DNA of 64,000 bases from Acheta domesticus (taxonomy: Eukaryota; Arthropoda; Insecta; Orthoptera; Gryllidae). The position numbers and the translations under genes were made by a program. Below, in pieces: positions 36,015 through 48,604 of this stretch (within the stretch, counting starts at the first letter, position 1; every line of letters starts with the position of its first letter). Under the pieces are notes generated by a model. That model made no database searches. It was not told where the DNA came from and was given only the letters and a program-made list of their open reading frames with translations. The DNA lies in NCBI GenBank assembly GCA_031308135.1, contig JAHLJT010009419.1, positions 184,598,125-184,662,124 on the forward strand, in the 5' to 3' direction.

Positions 36015-36505
36015 CTTGACTTACGGCAGGCTTGTGATAGGGTCTGTCATACAGGACTCGTGTAAAAAATGCATAGACTGCGAAACCCAAGATACCTACT
36101 AAAAATTATTCAAAGTTTTATGTCTAACAGAACATCTATCGTTAAAATCAACAACTCCACCTCAGAATCTTATCCAATAGCTGCAGGAGTACCACAAGGA
36201 TCAGTACTCTCTCCAACATTATTCAATATTTATATCCATGACATATCCATCCACGGTGACTCCCACATTGCTTTACACGTGGATGACACAGCCCTATTTT
36301 CTACAAATTGTGATATCTTAGTAGCGAAAACTCACATCTAAAATCATCTTGGTGAGTACATAAATTTTTCTCCGAATTGAATAGTTAAAATTAACACAGA
36401 TAAATGTGAGGCAACATTTTCACTCTATGTATACCACAAAATCCAACTGAACTAACAATACTAGGTACGAGAATACTATGGGTCACCAATAAAATGCTAG
36501 TAATA
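36015..36505 (+). pseudogene. Jockey-like LINE reverse transcriptase fragment
   Basis: The frame reads 'ACDRVCHTGLV', a stop, then 'KMHRLRNPRYLLKII', 'GVPQGSVLSPTLFNIY' and 'HVDDTALFST', the degraded catalytic block (FADD in intact relatives). Further on, in shifted frames, are 'INTDKCEATF' and 'NPTELTILGT'. This is the central palm region of a LINE RT related to the one at 19.7-21.6 kb. In-frame stops and frameshifts make it dead. Its right edge abuts the Tc1 element. Confidence 0.85.
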
Positions 36506-37563
36506 GTTAGCCATGCTGCCTCTACCGCCGTCCGTTTGCGAAAGGTTGCCGGTGCAGGATTTTGGGCATGAGCTGGCCTCTCGACTATCCCGTAAATGTC
36601 CGATGGGATTCATGTCAGGGGATCTGGGTGACCGGATCTTTACTCAAATTGTCCAGATTGTTCTTCAAACCAATCGCAAACAATTGTCCTGGTGACATGG
36701 CGGATTGTCATCCATAAAAATTCCATCTTTGTTTGAGAACATGAAGTCAATGAATGCTTGCAAATGGTCTCCAAGTAGCTGAATATTACCATTTTCAGTC
36801 AATGATCGGTTCAGTTGGACCCAGTCTATTCCATGTAAATAGAGTTTCCACCATTATGGAGTCTGCCCCAGCCTGCAGTGCCTAATTGACTGCATGGCTT
36901 CGTGGGGTCTGCGCCACACTCGAACCATACCGTCAGCTCGTACCAACTGAAATCGGGACTTGCCTAACCAAGCCACGGTATTCCATCCACCTTGGGTCCA
37001 ATCGATAAGGCCACGAGCCCAGGTGAGGCGCTGCAAGTGATGTGCTGTTAGCAACAATCACTGTAGTCGGTCTTCTGCTGCCATAGCCCATAAAAGCCAA
37101 ATTTCGCTGCATTGTCCTAACGAATACTTTCGTCGTACGTACCACATTGATTAGTGCTGTTATTTTACGTAGCGTAACTTGGCTCTACACAAATGTCATT
37201 GCTCTCGGTCATTAAGTAAAGGTCGTCGGTCACTGCATTATTCGTAGTGAGTTATGCCTGAATTGAGGTATTCTCGGCACACTCTTGACTCTGTTGATCT
37301 CAAAATATTGAATTCCCTAACAATTTCCGAAATAGAATGTCCCATGTGTTAAACTCCAACTAACATTCCGTATTCAGTCTGTGAATTTCCGTCGTGCGTG
37401 CATAATCACGTCAGAAACAGTTTCACATAAATCACTTGAATACAAATGAAATCTCTGCCAATGTACTGCCCTTTTATATCTCTTGTATGCGTCACTAGTT
37501 GCCATCTGTATATTTGCATGTAGCAGTCCCTTGACTTCAAAGTATTACGTACATATACACGTA
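36506..37563 (-). mobile_element. Tc1-family DNA transposon relic with dead transposase
   Basis: Read on the - strand, the element starts near 37563 with a degraded end ('actttgaagtcaagggactg'). It then shows remnants of the helix-turn-helix region ('GHSISEIVREFNI'-like coding near 37310-37350) and the catalytic core of a Tc1 transposase. The core has 'WLGKSRFQLV' followed by 'RADGMVRVWRRPHEAM', 'GIFMDDNPPCHQDN' (second catalytic Asp kept), 'PDMNPIGHLRD' and 'AHAQNPAPATF'. In active relatives the first motif is SDESRF and the third is PIEHLWD. Here the first Asp is Gly and the third Glu is Gly, so two of three catalytic acids are lost, along with frameshifts. The 3' end is cut off at the junction with the LINE fragment. 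Confidence 0.85.
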
Positions 37564-40500
37564 CGTATGTATGTATGTGTGCACGCGTGCACACAACACA
37601 TCCCAATTTTCGGGTACGAAATTGCGTGTATCTTCTTGCCACCTGCACCAACTTGAACCATGTTTGGAAAAGTTGGTTCGAACATTCGAGATCGTATTGT
37701 TGAGGTGATTCCAATAATCTTCCTCCTATACTACAGTGTTGAGAGGGAAAGTAATAAGGAACAGATTGAGTAAAAATTGGAATTAAAATACTTGAGAATG
37801 TAGAACGGACTGTAAGGCATGATGGCAAGAATGTTGTTTAACTTCATCTAAAAAACTGGACCTTCAAGCAAGGCTAATACCGAAAGATGCATCCACAAAC
37901 TGGAAATTCTCTTAATTACTTCATTACATTTTTCTTCATTACTCATGTACCTTGTATCATTCCGTGCTCTTTTCTTTATCACGCAGCCTTATTTGTATGT
38001 TGTTAAAAGTAGAAGATATGTTGTTGTATTCTGTTGCTAACACAATAATCTGACGTGACGTACCGAATCTGATATGTCATAGGTAGTTTGTCGACCCCTG
38101 GCTTACGAGTGACAATCATTTCTCGTCCGTGTTTGGGCATTTTTTTATATATGCGTCAGGACGAAAGAGCTCACAATTCATTTTGACACCCGAAGAAAAC
38201 AACCGTGCCAGGATGATGCATGTTCTCGGAGGCGGCATTAGATGCCCAAAGAATTTCTAGATAGGACAAACATCCTAGTGGAATCAAGCGACGTGTGTAT
38301 TGTAAATTATAATACGAATCGACCTCAGAATTATTGTACGTGGATGTGTAGTGGAGAAAATATCGCTCTTACTTTATTACTGAGTGTGAGGTCGCCGACG
38401 CATTAAACGGTTTTAAAAGTCTTTTCATATGTTAAAAAATTTCTAAATTTGAGGCATAGATTTGTTCCAATAAGTTCTTACAGTATCTGGCATTGGATTT
38501 ATCAATGAATTGTAGAACCTAATAATGTTAATACCGTTCAAAACTTCCCAACACATAATGACCTTGCAAGTTACTTTCATATGGGATATGAACTGATGAT
38601 GTTGCAATTTCAAAATAGTAATCGCCGTAAAATAAATACTTGCAGGTACGGATGATGCAAATAGAAATTAGTACAGCTACATTTTTTTGATTTTTTGCTA
38701 ATAGGTTCAAAAACGCACATTAAAATCACCTATATATTGTTCTTCAGCTATATCCTCTCCGATTATAAGATAATTCTCAGAAACTTCCGGATCTTGCATA
38801 TCCGTATAAATTTCGAGTTCTCTTTATTTTTCTGCATTACGTATGGTTAACTTTCCTTCTACTTCGTCTTTGTGAAACTAAAAATTAATGTTTTTTGATT
38901 TTTTCAGTTTTGAGAGTTAATGTAGAAATTTTGAAGTCATAATTTAATTACAAAGGAAACAAAACCGGATTTTAAAAAAACCTCCAAATTTACTTAAATA
39001 ACGCACGAAAGTTACTTAAAAAACGAAAAAAATATGATAAAAATACGTAAATGCATTGAAAATGTGACTATAATACGAAAATTGACGGAAAATGTCAAAA
39101 GGGTTTAAAAAAACAAAATATGACACATAAAATTACATAATGTTTGTCATTGTAGATAAAATCATGCGTAACTTACATTTTGTATGGAAATAACACAAAG
39201 AAAAAAATGTCATAAACATCCGGGCCCTAGGAATAACCGTGGAGTCCGCAACATATTGTATATATTCTTATATTTGTTTTCGACACGATGATAAACGACT
39301 AAATGAAGATGAAACACAATTATTTGCTTTTTTCTTTCAAATGACGATTGTTTTGCTTAATTCGGTTCTTGCTTTCTGCGGGTCCAGACCGATAAGTATA
39401 AATTATGCAACTAGTATAGAAATATTAAACTTGATTGCATATGTTTTGAAAACTAGCGACGCAGGAAGCAATTTACAGATGTGTACGAATGCATTAATAC
39501 ATTGTACGCGTGTTGCGTACTTTATTTTTTGTATAATATACCGTTTTAAAAGAACTAAAATTAATTTTGGAAACTAATTTCAAAAGCAGTTTTGCAGTTG
39601 GCAACGTAGTTGGTATTAAGAAGTCACGCAGGGAGGACGAGCTATCGCGTGTTCAATAAAATGTCCATTTATGAACGATTTCTGGCAACTACAAAGGTTT
39701 ATAATGCAAGCAAATATTATATCATCGTAGGCCGTAAAAGTTTTTTACGGACAAAACCATAAAATGGGACGTCAGATGTGAGGCGATAGACAAAATCAGA
39801 TTTTACTGAAACTGTCAGGCGTCTTGTATTAATTTGAGTTTTCTTTAAAGCAAAACGAGAACTCTTTGTTGTTTTTATTTGCACTCACGATGAACAAAAT
39901 TTACGATAAATACTATTTTTGATTAAAACCGATAGTTTGTGATCAGGCCTCTTTAGTCATTCGTTTCGCCTTATTAAGTATTAAGAACCAGTGGGTGTTG
40001 GGTTTATGTGTTGTTTTGTAACTTCGAAGATATTGAATGCAAGGTTGAATGGATGCGTCCGCCAATATTGCGCCCTCTTGCGACTAGTCCTTGCAGGAAA
40101 AGGTGAGTGACCTCTGCATTGGGCGCTTTCTCAAAGTTGAAGTGTACTACGTACATGGCCACGACAAATTTTGCTTTGCACTCGAGCGTGTCGGCCTTGG
40201 CGTTCACTCTACAGCTTTTCCGTCATGTTTTCCATCTGCTGCAAGGATAATAGAGAAAGTTTGAGATCTACGTCGTCAAAAAATTACCCTTCTACTTTTT
40301 CGTAAGCTTTGTATTTTACTCGTTGCAATGCATTACCATGTATTCCTTCGTGATCTTACCCGTTGCTTTGGGTGACAAGTCGAAATTCAGATATCCCGCA
40401 GCTTTAGACTATGCTGTGTTGAACGCCGATTTCTATAATTGAACCTGGATTTCTTATGTACGTGAACGTTATGTAAATAGTATTTTCATAACGGGTTTCT

Positions 40501-40649
40501 GATATGGCACCTCGAAATTTTTACCATTGTACACTCCCCCCTTCCGTAACCGGCGGCACTTACCTTTTAGGGATTTTTACTTTGTCGAGTACTACGTACT
40601 TACGTAGTAAAGAGGTAGTATTGTAAAGCTGCAACGGAAAATGATTTTT
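37564..40649. other. AT-rich intronic DNA, no gene seen
   Basis: An alternating purine-pyrimidine tract lies at 37556-37594 (tacgtatgtatg..gtgcacgcgtgcac). Near 39222 the sequence 'catccgggccctagg' resembles the end of a DNA transposon, and the 350 bases before it contain many degenerate 'aaaaatacgtaaat' motifs. A matching left end was not found. The 112-residue frame at 39239-39577 has no domain. Confidence 0.5.
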
Positions 40650-41380
40650 CGACAGATCTCTTATTGTGGGTCCCCGATATCAAAAAAGTTGATAATCTTG
40701 CTACAAAAATGTAGTAAATTTCTTCCTATAACACCTGGTGTAGTCAGAATCCACGTTTCGTGGATCTGGTTTTTCGTCAAAACCTCTGCTTCTCTGTCCG
40801 TCCATCCATCCGCGTCTTAACCGTTCTGACTCTAGCGTCTTAACCGTTGAGACAATTTTCTCAAAAATGGATATTCTCATATCGGTGTGCCCGAACTCGA
40901 GTACCTGCGTATTTGAAACGGAAGTTTTGATTTGTGAAGATCTTTTCGTGAAACCTCGTCAAGATTCTTCTCAAAAATTGCTCTAAGTTTTGGGATTATT
41001 TTTTAAAAGTTCAAAATTCAACAAGAACGCTATTCTGTAGATACATCTGTCGATTTACTTCTGTGCGATATAGCTGTTCTTCAAAGTTTGATCTTTAAAT
41101 ATGGTCACGAACATTTGTTTGATTATGAGTAATCGCGTAATTTTAAGGCAATCTTAAAAACAGGATTTTATATAAAAAAGAACTCAAATGTGTTCGTATT
41201 TTTCTCGCTCATAAAAATGGTGCAGGTCTCATTTCCGACGAACTCTCTGTTTTCCTCTTTATTTTTGTAAAAAGTTAAAAGTTTTTCGCCTCCAACACAA
41301 TATTGAAGAAAGAACCGTTTTCTTAAACAATCTGTTGTTAAAAATTAGACCTTGGAATAATGTCAATGAAAATCTCCGAA
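40650..41380 (+). repeat. Dispersed repeat family (CGTCCGTC family), copy f, diverged
   Basis: It starts 'tcttattgtgggtccccgat' and carries 'gtccgtccatccatccgcg' at 40796-40814, then 'ctcaaaaatggatattctca' and 'gtgcaggtctcatttccgac', in the order of the + orientation copies. Divergence is high and edges are approximate. Confidence 0.5.
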
Positions 41381-41549
41381 TATTTGAAAATTGCAATAGC
41401 AACTTTATTTTTAAAGCATCGGATTGTTTACCTTTGAGGCTGATGATGTGGGTAACGTAATTGACGTGCTAAACCTAAGAACCTGAGTTCCAATGTGGAA
41501 TGCCAACGTGGAAAAAATTAACGGGCTGTAGTAATATTAATTAATTAAT

Positions 41550-41883
41550 TTACCGTTCGCACTTTAGTGCTGCAGGATTGTCCTGCTTAGGGTTAGAGGA
41601 GGTTAGGACTCCTCTTTCAGCCATTTCTCCGGTTTATCCCCACTTCCAAGGCCCTCTGTACAGAAGAATGTAACGGGTATCTCGTAGATGGTCGTATCTC
41701 TAGAAGCGGGATGAAGATGGCGTGGCAAGCGTCATGCTTCAACCGGACACCTTTTTACCCAATATTTACTGTTAATAAAGCCAGTAAATATTGGTACTCA
41801 TTTGGAAAGAAGGCTGAGTGAACCTTAATAATAATAATAATAATAGTAATAATAATAATAATAATAAAAGTAATAATAACAAT
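41550..41883 (+). mobile_element. Possible retrotransposon 3' tail ending in (AAT)n
   Basis: A more GC-balanced segment with 'aagatggcgtggcaagcgtc' ends 'ggctgagtgaaccttaataa' and runs straight into an imperfect (AAT)n tract at 41826-41883. Ending in a simple repeat is typical of several LINE and SINE groups. No coding part is present and the family is not identified. Confidence 0.35.
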
Positions 41884-42054
41884 AAACAATTGTATATAAT
41901 GAATTGAATTGACTTAGATTGAAATTATTGTTTTTAATCATCGTAATTTTGTTGGAGAATTAATAAGTTACTGAGAAAAGTTGGGTCTTCTTGGAAGCGC
42001 ATGATTTTTTGTAAGGAAAGGAAGCTTATCGATGACCGGGTGAGCATTGTACTA

Positions 42055-42276
42055 AATGTGACTTGTTCGCTGAGCGCGAACGTCTCCATGACGGGCTGCG
42101 CGGTGCGTCGTCGGCCCGCGGCTGGGTGCCAGCCCGCCACCCGCCGGCCTTTGCAGGCCTTGCCCCCTCGGCGGAGCAATTTTTGGCATCGGAGGGCAGG
42201 AAGCCCGGGACGTCACCGCGGCGCGGCCGCCGGGAATGCGTTGGCTCCGAGCGGAGCGCCTCCAGCGACATTAATT
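42055..42276. promoter_or_regulatory. CpG island
   Basis: A sharply bounded GC- and CpG-rich block with 'gccagcccgccacccgccgg' and 'gtcaccgcggcgcggccgcc'. Four overlapping frames on both strands are composition artefacts. The function is unknown; it could be a promoter or a CpG-rich repeat. Confidence 0.4.
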
Positions 42277-45200
42277 AAAGCTGCTGCCACCGCGTCATGT
42301 GTGTTTCGGAATATTTAAGACGTTGGCACGTGAAAGATACTGGCTTGACCAGTGCCCTGCATAATCTCGCTGCATCGACTTGGCAGTTTTTCAGGACGGA
42401 CTGGAGAACTTGAGTTGATTGCACGAGAAATTGCATGTATGAGACGTTATTTTTGTGCCATTTGACAAAAAGTTTTCTATTTCCGCGCGTTCTAAAAGCA
42501 GGGAAGTGTGCTGAAAGCGTAATGTTTATTTCTGGTTCTCTAAATTTAGGGAGTGGGGATGGAAGCAATTAGTGCTTTGAAATCATTCATTTTTACTCTA
42601 ATATTGAATAATTCTTAAAAGATATTAACATTAATGCTTACGCAACTATATGATTGAGTTGGCGTCTTGTACACGATAATAAGGTATTTTTAACACGCCG
42701 TGCTCGAAACACGTTTTCTCGTGCTAGTGTTTCGTGCACGAAGCAGCTCCTTTTTTCAGCGTAATAATAAACTAATCGAAATAGTGTGCGAAACATTACA
42801 AAGCGTCCCCTAAACATCGCGATGTGTTTGCGTGTACATGTGCGTGTGTGTGTGCGTGTACGTGCATGTGTTCGCACGCGCCAAAAAACTTTTGAATACG
42901 GCGACGTACAAAATTCTCGCAACATGTGCGCGCGGTGATTTGCGCAATTGTATTTCCATGGTACTTTATGTACCTTACTGAGGTCATTTCTATTTCTCTT
43001 CGGAAGAACTCTACAAGGTCCTCTTGAGCATCCGTATTCATCCACTCATTTTGGGGCTGCCCTCCTTAATCTCCTTTATTGGCCCCTCTTGAACTCTTGA
43101 CCAATTGCCTGTTACTTCTGACCTCGGCAGTACTACATTCCGGGAAGTTAGAGATCTGTTGTGTATTTCAAATACAGAAAGTGTAATTGACTGGGTAGAA
43201 TTAGTTTTTGTACGACGCAGAGGTTGATTTGTAAATCTGTGTGTATTGCTCGAATGCATTAGTAGAAAAATTAAGATTTCCAATTTTAAGAACAATGTAG
43301 TTCCATTTATATGTTTTATTATGTGATATTATTACTAAAATTCAATAATTCATTTTCAAGAGTAATGTCTCTTCTTATAAAATTCTTAATTAATGTGTAA
43401 GAAAAGTAAAAGGAAAGCATTGTAGGAAATCCACTAATTCAGCAGCAATCAATTCATTTTTTGAGTTACAGGATGGATCAAAACGTTTAGTAACAAAGCC
43501 GATTCGGTTATTCACGAATGTATTCAAATTTTGTGGAACGTGTTAGCGCAATGTTAATAGATGGTAAGGAATTGATCCATTATACTTCTTATGATAAGAG
43601 GTATACGCTACGATTACACAAACCCACGAAAGAGCATCATTTTTATGTAGTGTCAAAAAGAGAGTGGAAAATAATTATCCAGTAAATTTTGATTAAATAT
43701 TCATTTACGATACGAGTTACGTATTACGTTTACGTGTCATTTTCGAACTGTTGAACATAATTTCATTCTTGCAATAGTCATATTAAAAATCACTCGTGCT
43801 TTGGAAATTCTCAGATAAATCCCCTCCTGGCTTCGCGAGTCCAAAAACAATTTTTTAGTTAAAAGGGAAAACTAAGAATATTTTTTTGCAGGTTTTTCGG
43901 AATCCATAACATTTACGAAGCGACGAGGTTGAAAATCGAATTCAGCCCCCCCCCAAGAACATAAAGAATAGTATAGAAATAATCTTCTGTATTTTCTCCC
44001 CGTCAAATTACCGTTTATTTGGCGTAGCAGCCTTTTCCATGTGTCATTTTTTCGATAATGTACGGACAATAAATGATGAATGAACTTCTCGCACTATTAC
44101 GAATATTTTCCTAAATAATGTGTTGCTTGAATATTGTGTAACGATAATCCGGAGTAACGGTATATCTGGATACTAATTGCGAGATTATATATCCATGATG
44201 GTAAGGTAAACACGAAGTTTGTCAGATCTATTCCAGCAAATTGAGTTATTTGGGGCTATTAAGAAACTGCTGTTCCTGCTCCAGCAGTGAGAGATTCTGA
44301 GTTTTCTGGTTTTGGGCCTCATATGCGATTAGTGCATTTAAATCATTAATTGATAGTCTCGCGAATTGGCTGTTGGTCGGTGAGCTGGTTTGTGAATTAA
44401 TTGACGATTATGAATAAGATGATATTACAAGATAAGCGGTTTGCATTACATTCTACGCTGCAAACGTTTTAAAAACATCCGTGCCCAATGCAGTATGCCC
44501 GTTACTGAACCCATTACCTAAAATTTTACGAATAGAGCAGTTGTCACCGCACTCAAATGCGGGTTGCTTTTTTTGAGTAATTCTTCGCCAATTTTGAACG
44601 GTCTTTCCCATACAATTAGCCAGCGTTTCGATACCTTTCTCACCTAAAATACCATTTAGAACCTTCCTATTTCATGTAAACGAGACTATTCTTACACACT
44701 TCCAAACGCAATGGGGTAGAAATCGGACGACTTTGTGCTGTAAACAAAATGCTGTTTGTCGTGTAAAAAAGCAAAAAGTCTCAAAATGTTCCGATTGGCT
44801 TCATGCAGTGGCGTGTCTAAAATGGAGCAGCCCGAGCGAGAAAATTAAAATGTTAATTTTTGTATTTCATTAGAAAATGTAATGCATTTTTATTTCTCAG
44901 CAGTTTGTTTTTCTCCTAACGGAATATCAGTCCCAAACGTTACACTTTTTGACAATTTAAATAATTTAGAAATTAAAAAATAATTGCCTCATTTTAGTAC
45001 TGCGGTAACTTTCTTGGATGAAACCTGTAGAGAATGGTTTCAGATTTCTTGTTAACTACGGACGGTGATGGTAAGAATGTCTTCTGACTTATATGCCGAT
45101 GCAGAGGATTTCGTACCAAGCAAAAGAAGTTCACGTGGGCTACGAAATGCGATAGTATCGAATACTATCTTCGGAATTAGTAGCGACCGCAGCATGTTAT

Positions 45201-48200
45201 GTAGAGGAATGTATCGCCTCTCAGTAAACATGATTTTTACTCGCAGATCATAATCAATAGATAGCAATCATTTCTCGATTGCTATGATTTTGTAGAGCAG
45301 GCGCCAGACTAGGCCTCTAGGAGGGCCACCTCTACCTTGTAGGGTTCATTTCTACACGCACTTGATCGAATGTAACGAAGGCATATTGCCCTTCGGGACA
45401 CCGTGGGACTACCACACTTTTGTGCAATAAACGATGGGTTATTCATATACAATTAACTACATTCTCATGCGTTGTGAATTCAGTTGTTCGTAATTCACAT
45501 TGCGTGCTCACAAACGTGCACAAAAACTCCCAGAAGTACGATCCTCAGTTGAAAAACTTCGTTTTTATGCTCTTTTTAAAACTGTATCTCATCAATACTA
45601 TTGTTAATGATTTTTCTACAAATTTTTTGAGGGAGCAATGTATCGAATATTGAAAAAGGAGAAAGAGAATGGAGCCCACGTTCAAAAACGAAAAAAGTAA
45701 GAATCGAAAGATAGCCAGAAATGACGCCAAGTTTTAAAAACGTTTCTTAAGAAATTGGAAGTTATGCAACCAGACGTTCCATCAAAGATCATTTTTCAAG
45801 GAATATTACCTTTGAATTAGAAAACTTAAGTGAAGAACTTTAAAGAATCCTAAAAGAATGGACTGCTCTGATTCAGTCCAACGAAACTTCAACTCCGTTT
45901 GTCTGATAATGAGAAAATTTCTCTTGCGCTTGCCCATACTCTGGATTCTGAAAGAGAAAATGTAAATAAAGATGAAAATTTTGAGATTACTGAAGAAGGT
46001 GCACTGGTTGGAAACGTCATTGTTAACGCTGCAAATATAACTTCTTATTCAGATAGGGAGAGCTATAAGTTGGGTTACGGCGAGACGAATGTAATGGAAT
46101 GCTCGCTCGCTCGATCTCTGGAAAGACACAATGTACCCCTCTTATTAGAAGATAATATGAAGAAATAAGCAATCATAGAATAAATAGTTCACCTTGTTAC
46201 CTCATTCTCACATGAAAAGCAAAGCTTTCTTTTAATTTGCATTGCACAACATTCCACTCGTGCCTTCAGTGTGGTTCCCGCGTAAAAAGCGGTTGTTCCT
46301 TGATAAGCCCAGTGGAGGGGCGACACTGGTGCCAACTTTGATAGTTTAACCTGCTGTCAGGGAACGTTAATGCGAGCTCACTGAAGCTTGTTCCCTGGGC
46401 GGAGCAACTACTTTGAAGAGACTTTAAGCGTTTTGAATTTGGCGACAATGCTGTCATAGGTTAAAAACGGAGATCTATTGTATCTAAATAATCTTCTCTG
46501 TACCAGAGTGCTCGGCGACGGAAACCAGTAGGAGCTGCCCCCTGGCGAAGGGAGATGAAACTAACAAAGGAGTCCGCCTGATCGAATGCAATACGTCGAA
46601 ATGCAAAACAAAGAAACTTTATATACCCGCTCTTTTCGCAGCCTGCACGCGGTTTCCGAGTCCGCGGTTTCCGAGTCCAAGTCCGACGCGGTACGTTTAA
46701 AATGCAAATTCTGAGCTAGTAATAAAGGCCAAAGATTGTTATTAAAAATCAGTCTCCTGCCACGGCCCCAAATTTGAATAATTTTTTATGCCAATGTGCC
46801 AACAGTCATTGGCACTAATGTAATGAATTTTATTTAGTGCAGTTACATCATTTTTCTAGGTTTTGACAAAGTCGCTGGAAAAGTAGCCATATCCGATGCA
46901 TTGAGAACAGAAATAAAAGTAGGATCAGAATACATTCAGAACTATCCCCCATTTCTTGCAGCACACCGTACAGTGAATTGAAGTTGGTTCAAACGAAAAT
47001 TGAAACATGTCCAGGAGAAGAGGATGATCGATATGTCCAGATTACTCGCTAAGGAAACAGTCTGCATTTTGTTTTTGTTGCCTTCTGTTTTCTCTTTCCG
47101 ATCAGTTATCAACACTAGGAAGAGATTATAGATTCCAGTAATGCAAAGAATTTGAAAGAATCAGTCTCTATGGAAACCTGAGAAACATTTCCAAAGACTT
47201 TGCAACTCTTGTTATATAATAATATATTACTGCGTGCACGTTTTTTGTTATTTAGTTCCTAACAAAACATACTGCCATTACGAAACTGCCCTTACACACT
47301 ATGAACCAAAAACGACAACCATAATGTCCTTGGTGGTAGGTTTGTGGGGGGCAAGGGGGCGTAAGGAGAAAGGCTTACTCTGGGCGCCATTTTACCTTGT
47401 TATGCCCTGGTTTCATGTGATTTTTAGGTTGAATGAAAGGGTTTCACATATTAAACAAATGCAGAAAAAAGTGCTATTTTGAATACGCGTAAAGTCAGAA
47501 GAAACTTGACACTGTTGAAGGTATGAGACAGCATATCATGATGCAATGTATTAGTGGAAAGGCGCGATAGAGATGGTCGTTTATGTGCAGGGAAGTGCAA
47601 TGGGGCTGCCCTTTCGCAGTCAGTCCCGCACACTGAGCGAAGGCTGGGGCGAGGCGCGCCGGCGCACAGTGATCAACTTTGGGGTCATAGCTGGACAAAA
47701 ATCAAAATTTCAACATTCGTTATGGGCGAATTAAATAATAAACAGTCGTCTTCCCAGATGTCTTTAAGTATCGGAAAACAGCTTGTGTAAGTCACAATTC
47801 ATAAGAGAAGTCATGGGAGATCTTTTCTCAGCAACTTCGAGGATACCTTCACATAGTTACGTTTTGAGCCTCGTTGAATGCGATTTTAGTAAATTTCCCG
47901 ATGATTTTGAACATGAAACTTCTTCCCTAGGGTAGATAAGATATCCAACACTTTAAATACAATAAAAGATATCCAATTCTTTGTTTTCTTTAGCGGCAAT
48001 AGACCAATCTAATTCTCACATCGTTCTAATGAATTAATGCTAGGTTTATATAGGATTATAAAAAAAAGTATCATTGATGAGAACTAAAAAAGGTCTCATT
48101 GATTGTATCCTCCGGATATGTTTTAATGTATATTCTTATTATGTCTGCTCATTCTTTGTTGGTTTGTGAGAAACGATTCATTTTACTTTCTCGCTTCGCA

Positions 48201-48254
48201 GTTCAGAGAAAGTGATGTCATGCATGTGCAAACGAAAAATTTTCGGCAGAAAAA
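42277..48254. other. Intronic DNA, no gene seen
   Basis: A GT/CG alternating tract lies at 42828-42880 and could adopt Z-DNA. A hAT-like 'cagtggcgtgtct' near 44807 has no matching partner. The 89-residue frame at 45899-46168 (MSDNEKISLALAHTLDSERE...) and a degraded frame just before it look protein-like in composition but match no family known to me. A small tandem of 'gcggtttccgagtcc' lies near 46650-46678. Nothing else stands out. Confidence 0.5.
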
Positions 48255-48604
48255 CTGACAGGGCCCTGGTAACGAAAAAGTCGATAAATCAAGTAACTAA
48301 ATTTAGAATAAAAAATCCTCTATCACGTTTTGTAGCCAGAATAAATGTTTTGTGAGTCCTTGATAGCGAAAAAACGAATAACGGCCAAATAACCGACTAT
48401 CTCGGTTCGTCCGCCTGCGTCCGTTCGTCCACCTGCGTCCATTCGTCCGCCTGCGTCCGTTCGTCCGCCTGCGTCCGTTCGTCCACCTGCGTCCGTTCGT
48501 CCGCCTGCGTCCGTTCGTTCGCCTGCGTCCGTTCGTCCGCCTGCGTCCGTTCGTCCTCCTGCGTCCGTCAGAAAGAAAAAAAAATCCGTCAGAAAGAATA
48601 TCAG
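48255..48604 (+). repeat. Dispersed repeat family (CGTCCGTC family), copy g
   Basis: It starts 'cagggccctggtaacgaaaa', runs through 'gtgagtccttgatagcgaaa', and then, where other copies have a short CGTCCGTC run, carries the 18-bp minisatellite below. The start matches, reversed, the outer end of the copy at 17430-17975. Confidence 0.7.
48405..48566. repeat. 18-bp minisatellite, nine units
   Basis: The consensus is GTTCGTCCGCCTGCGTCC. Nine units run head to tail with single-base variants (CACCTG in units 2 and 5, ATTCG in unit 3, TTCGTTCG in unit 7, TCCTCC in unit 9). It creates long repetitive frames (GRRRTN and DAGGRT hexapeptides) that are not supported as genes. Confidence 0.97.

Noticed and set aside
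39222..39236. Transposon terminus 'ccgggccctagg' paired with 'ctagggccca' near 35995
   Set aside because: The two share only a short palindromic core; flanks do not match as inverted repeats.
44807..44819. hAT-like end 'cagtggcgtgtct'
   Set aside because: No partner end or target duplication found nearby.
45899..46168. 89-residue ORF with protein-like composition (MSDNEKISLALAHTL...)
   Set aside because: No recognisable domain and no element ends around it; could be a decayed transposon gene but cannot be supported.
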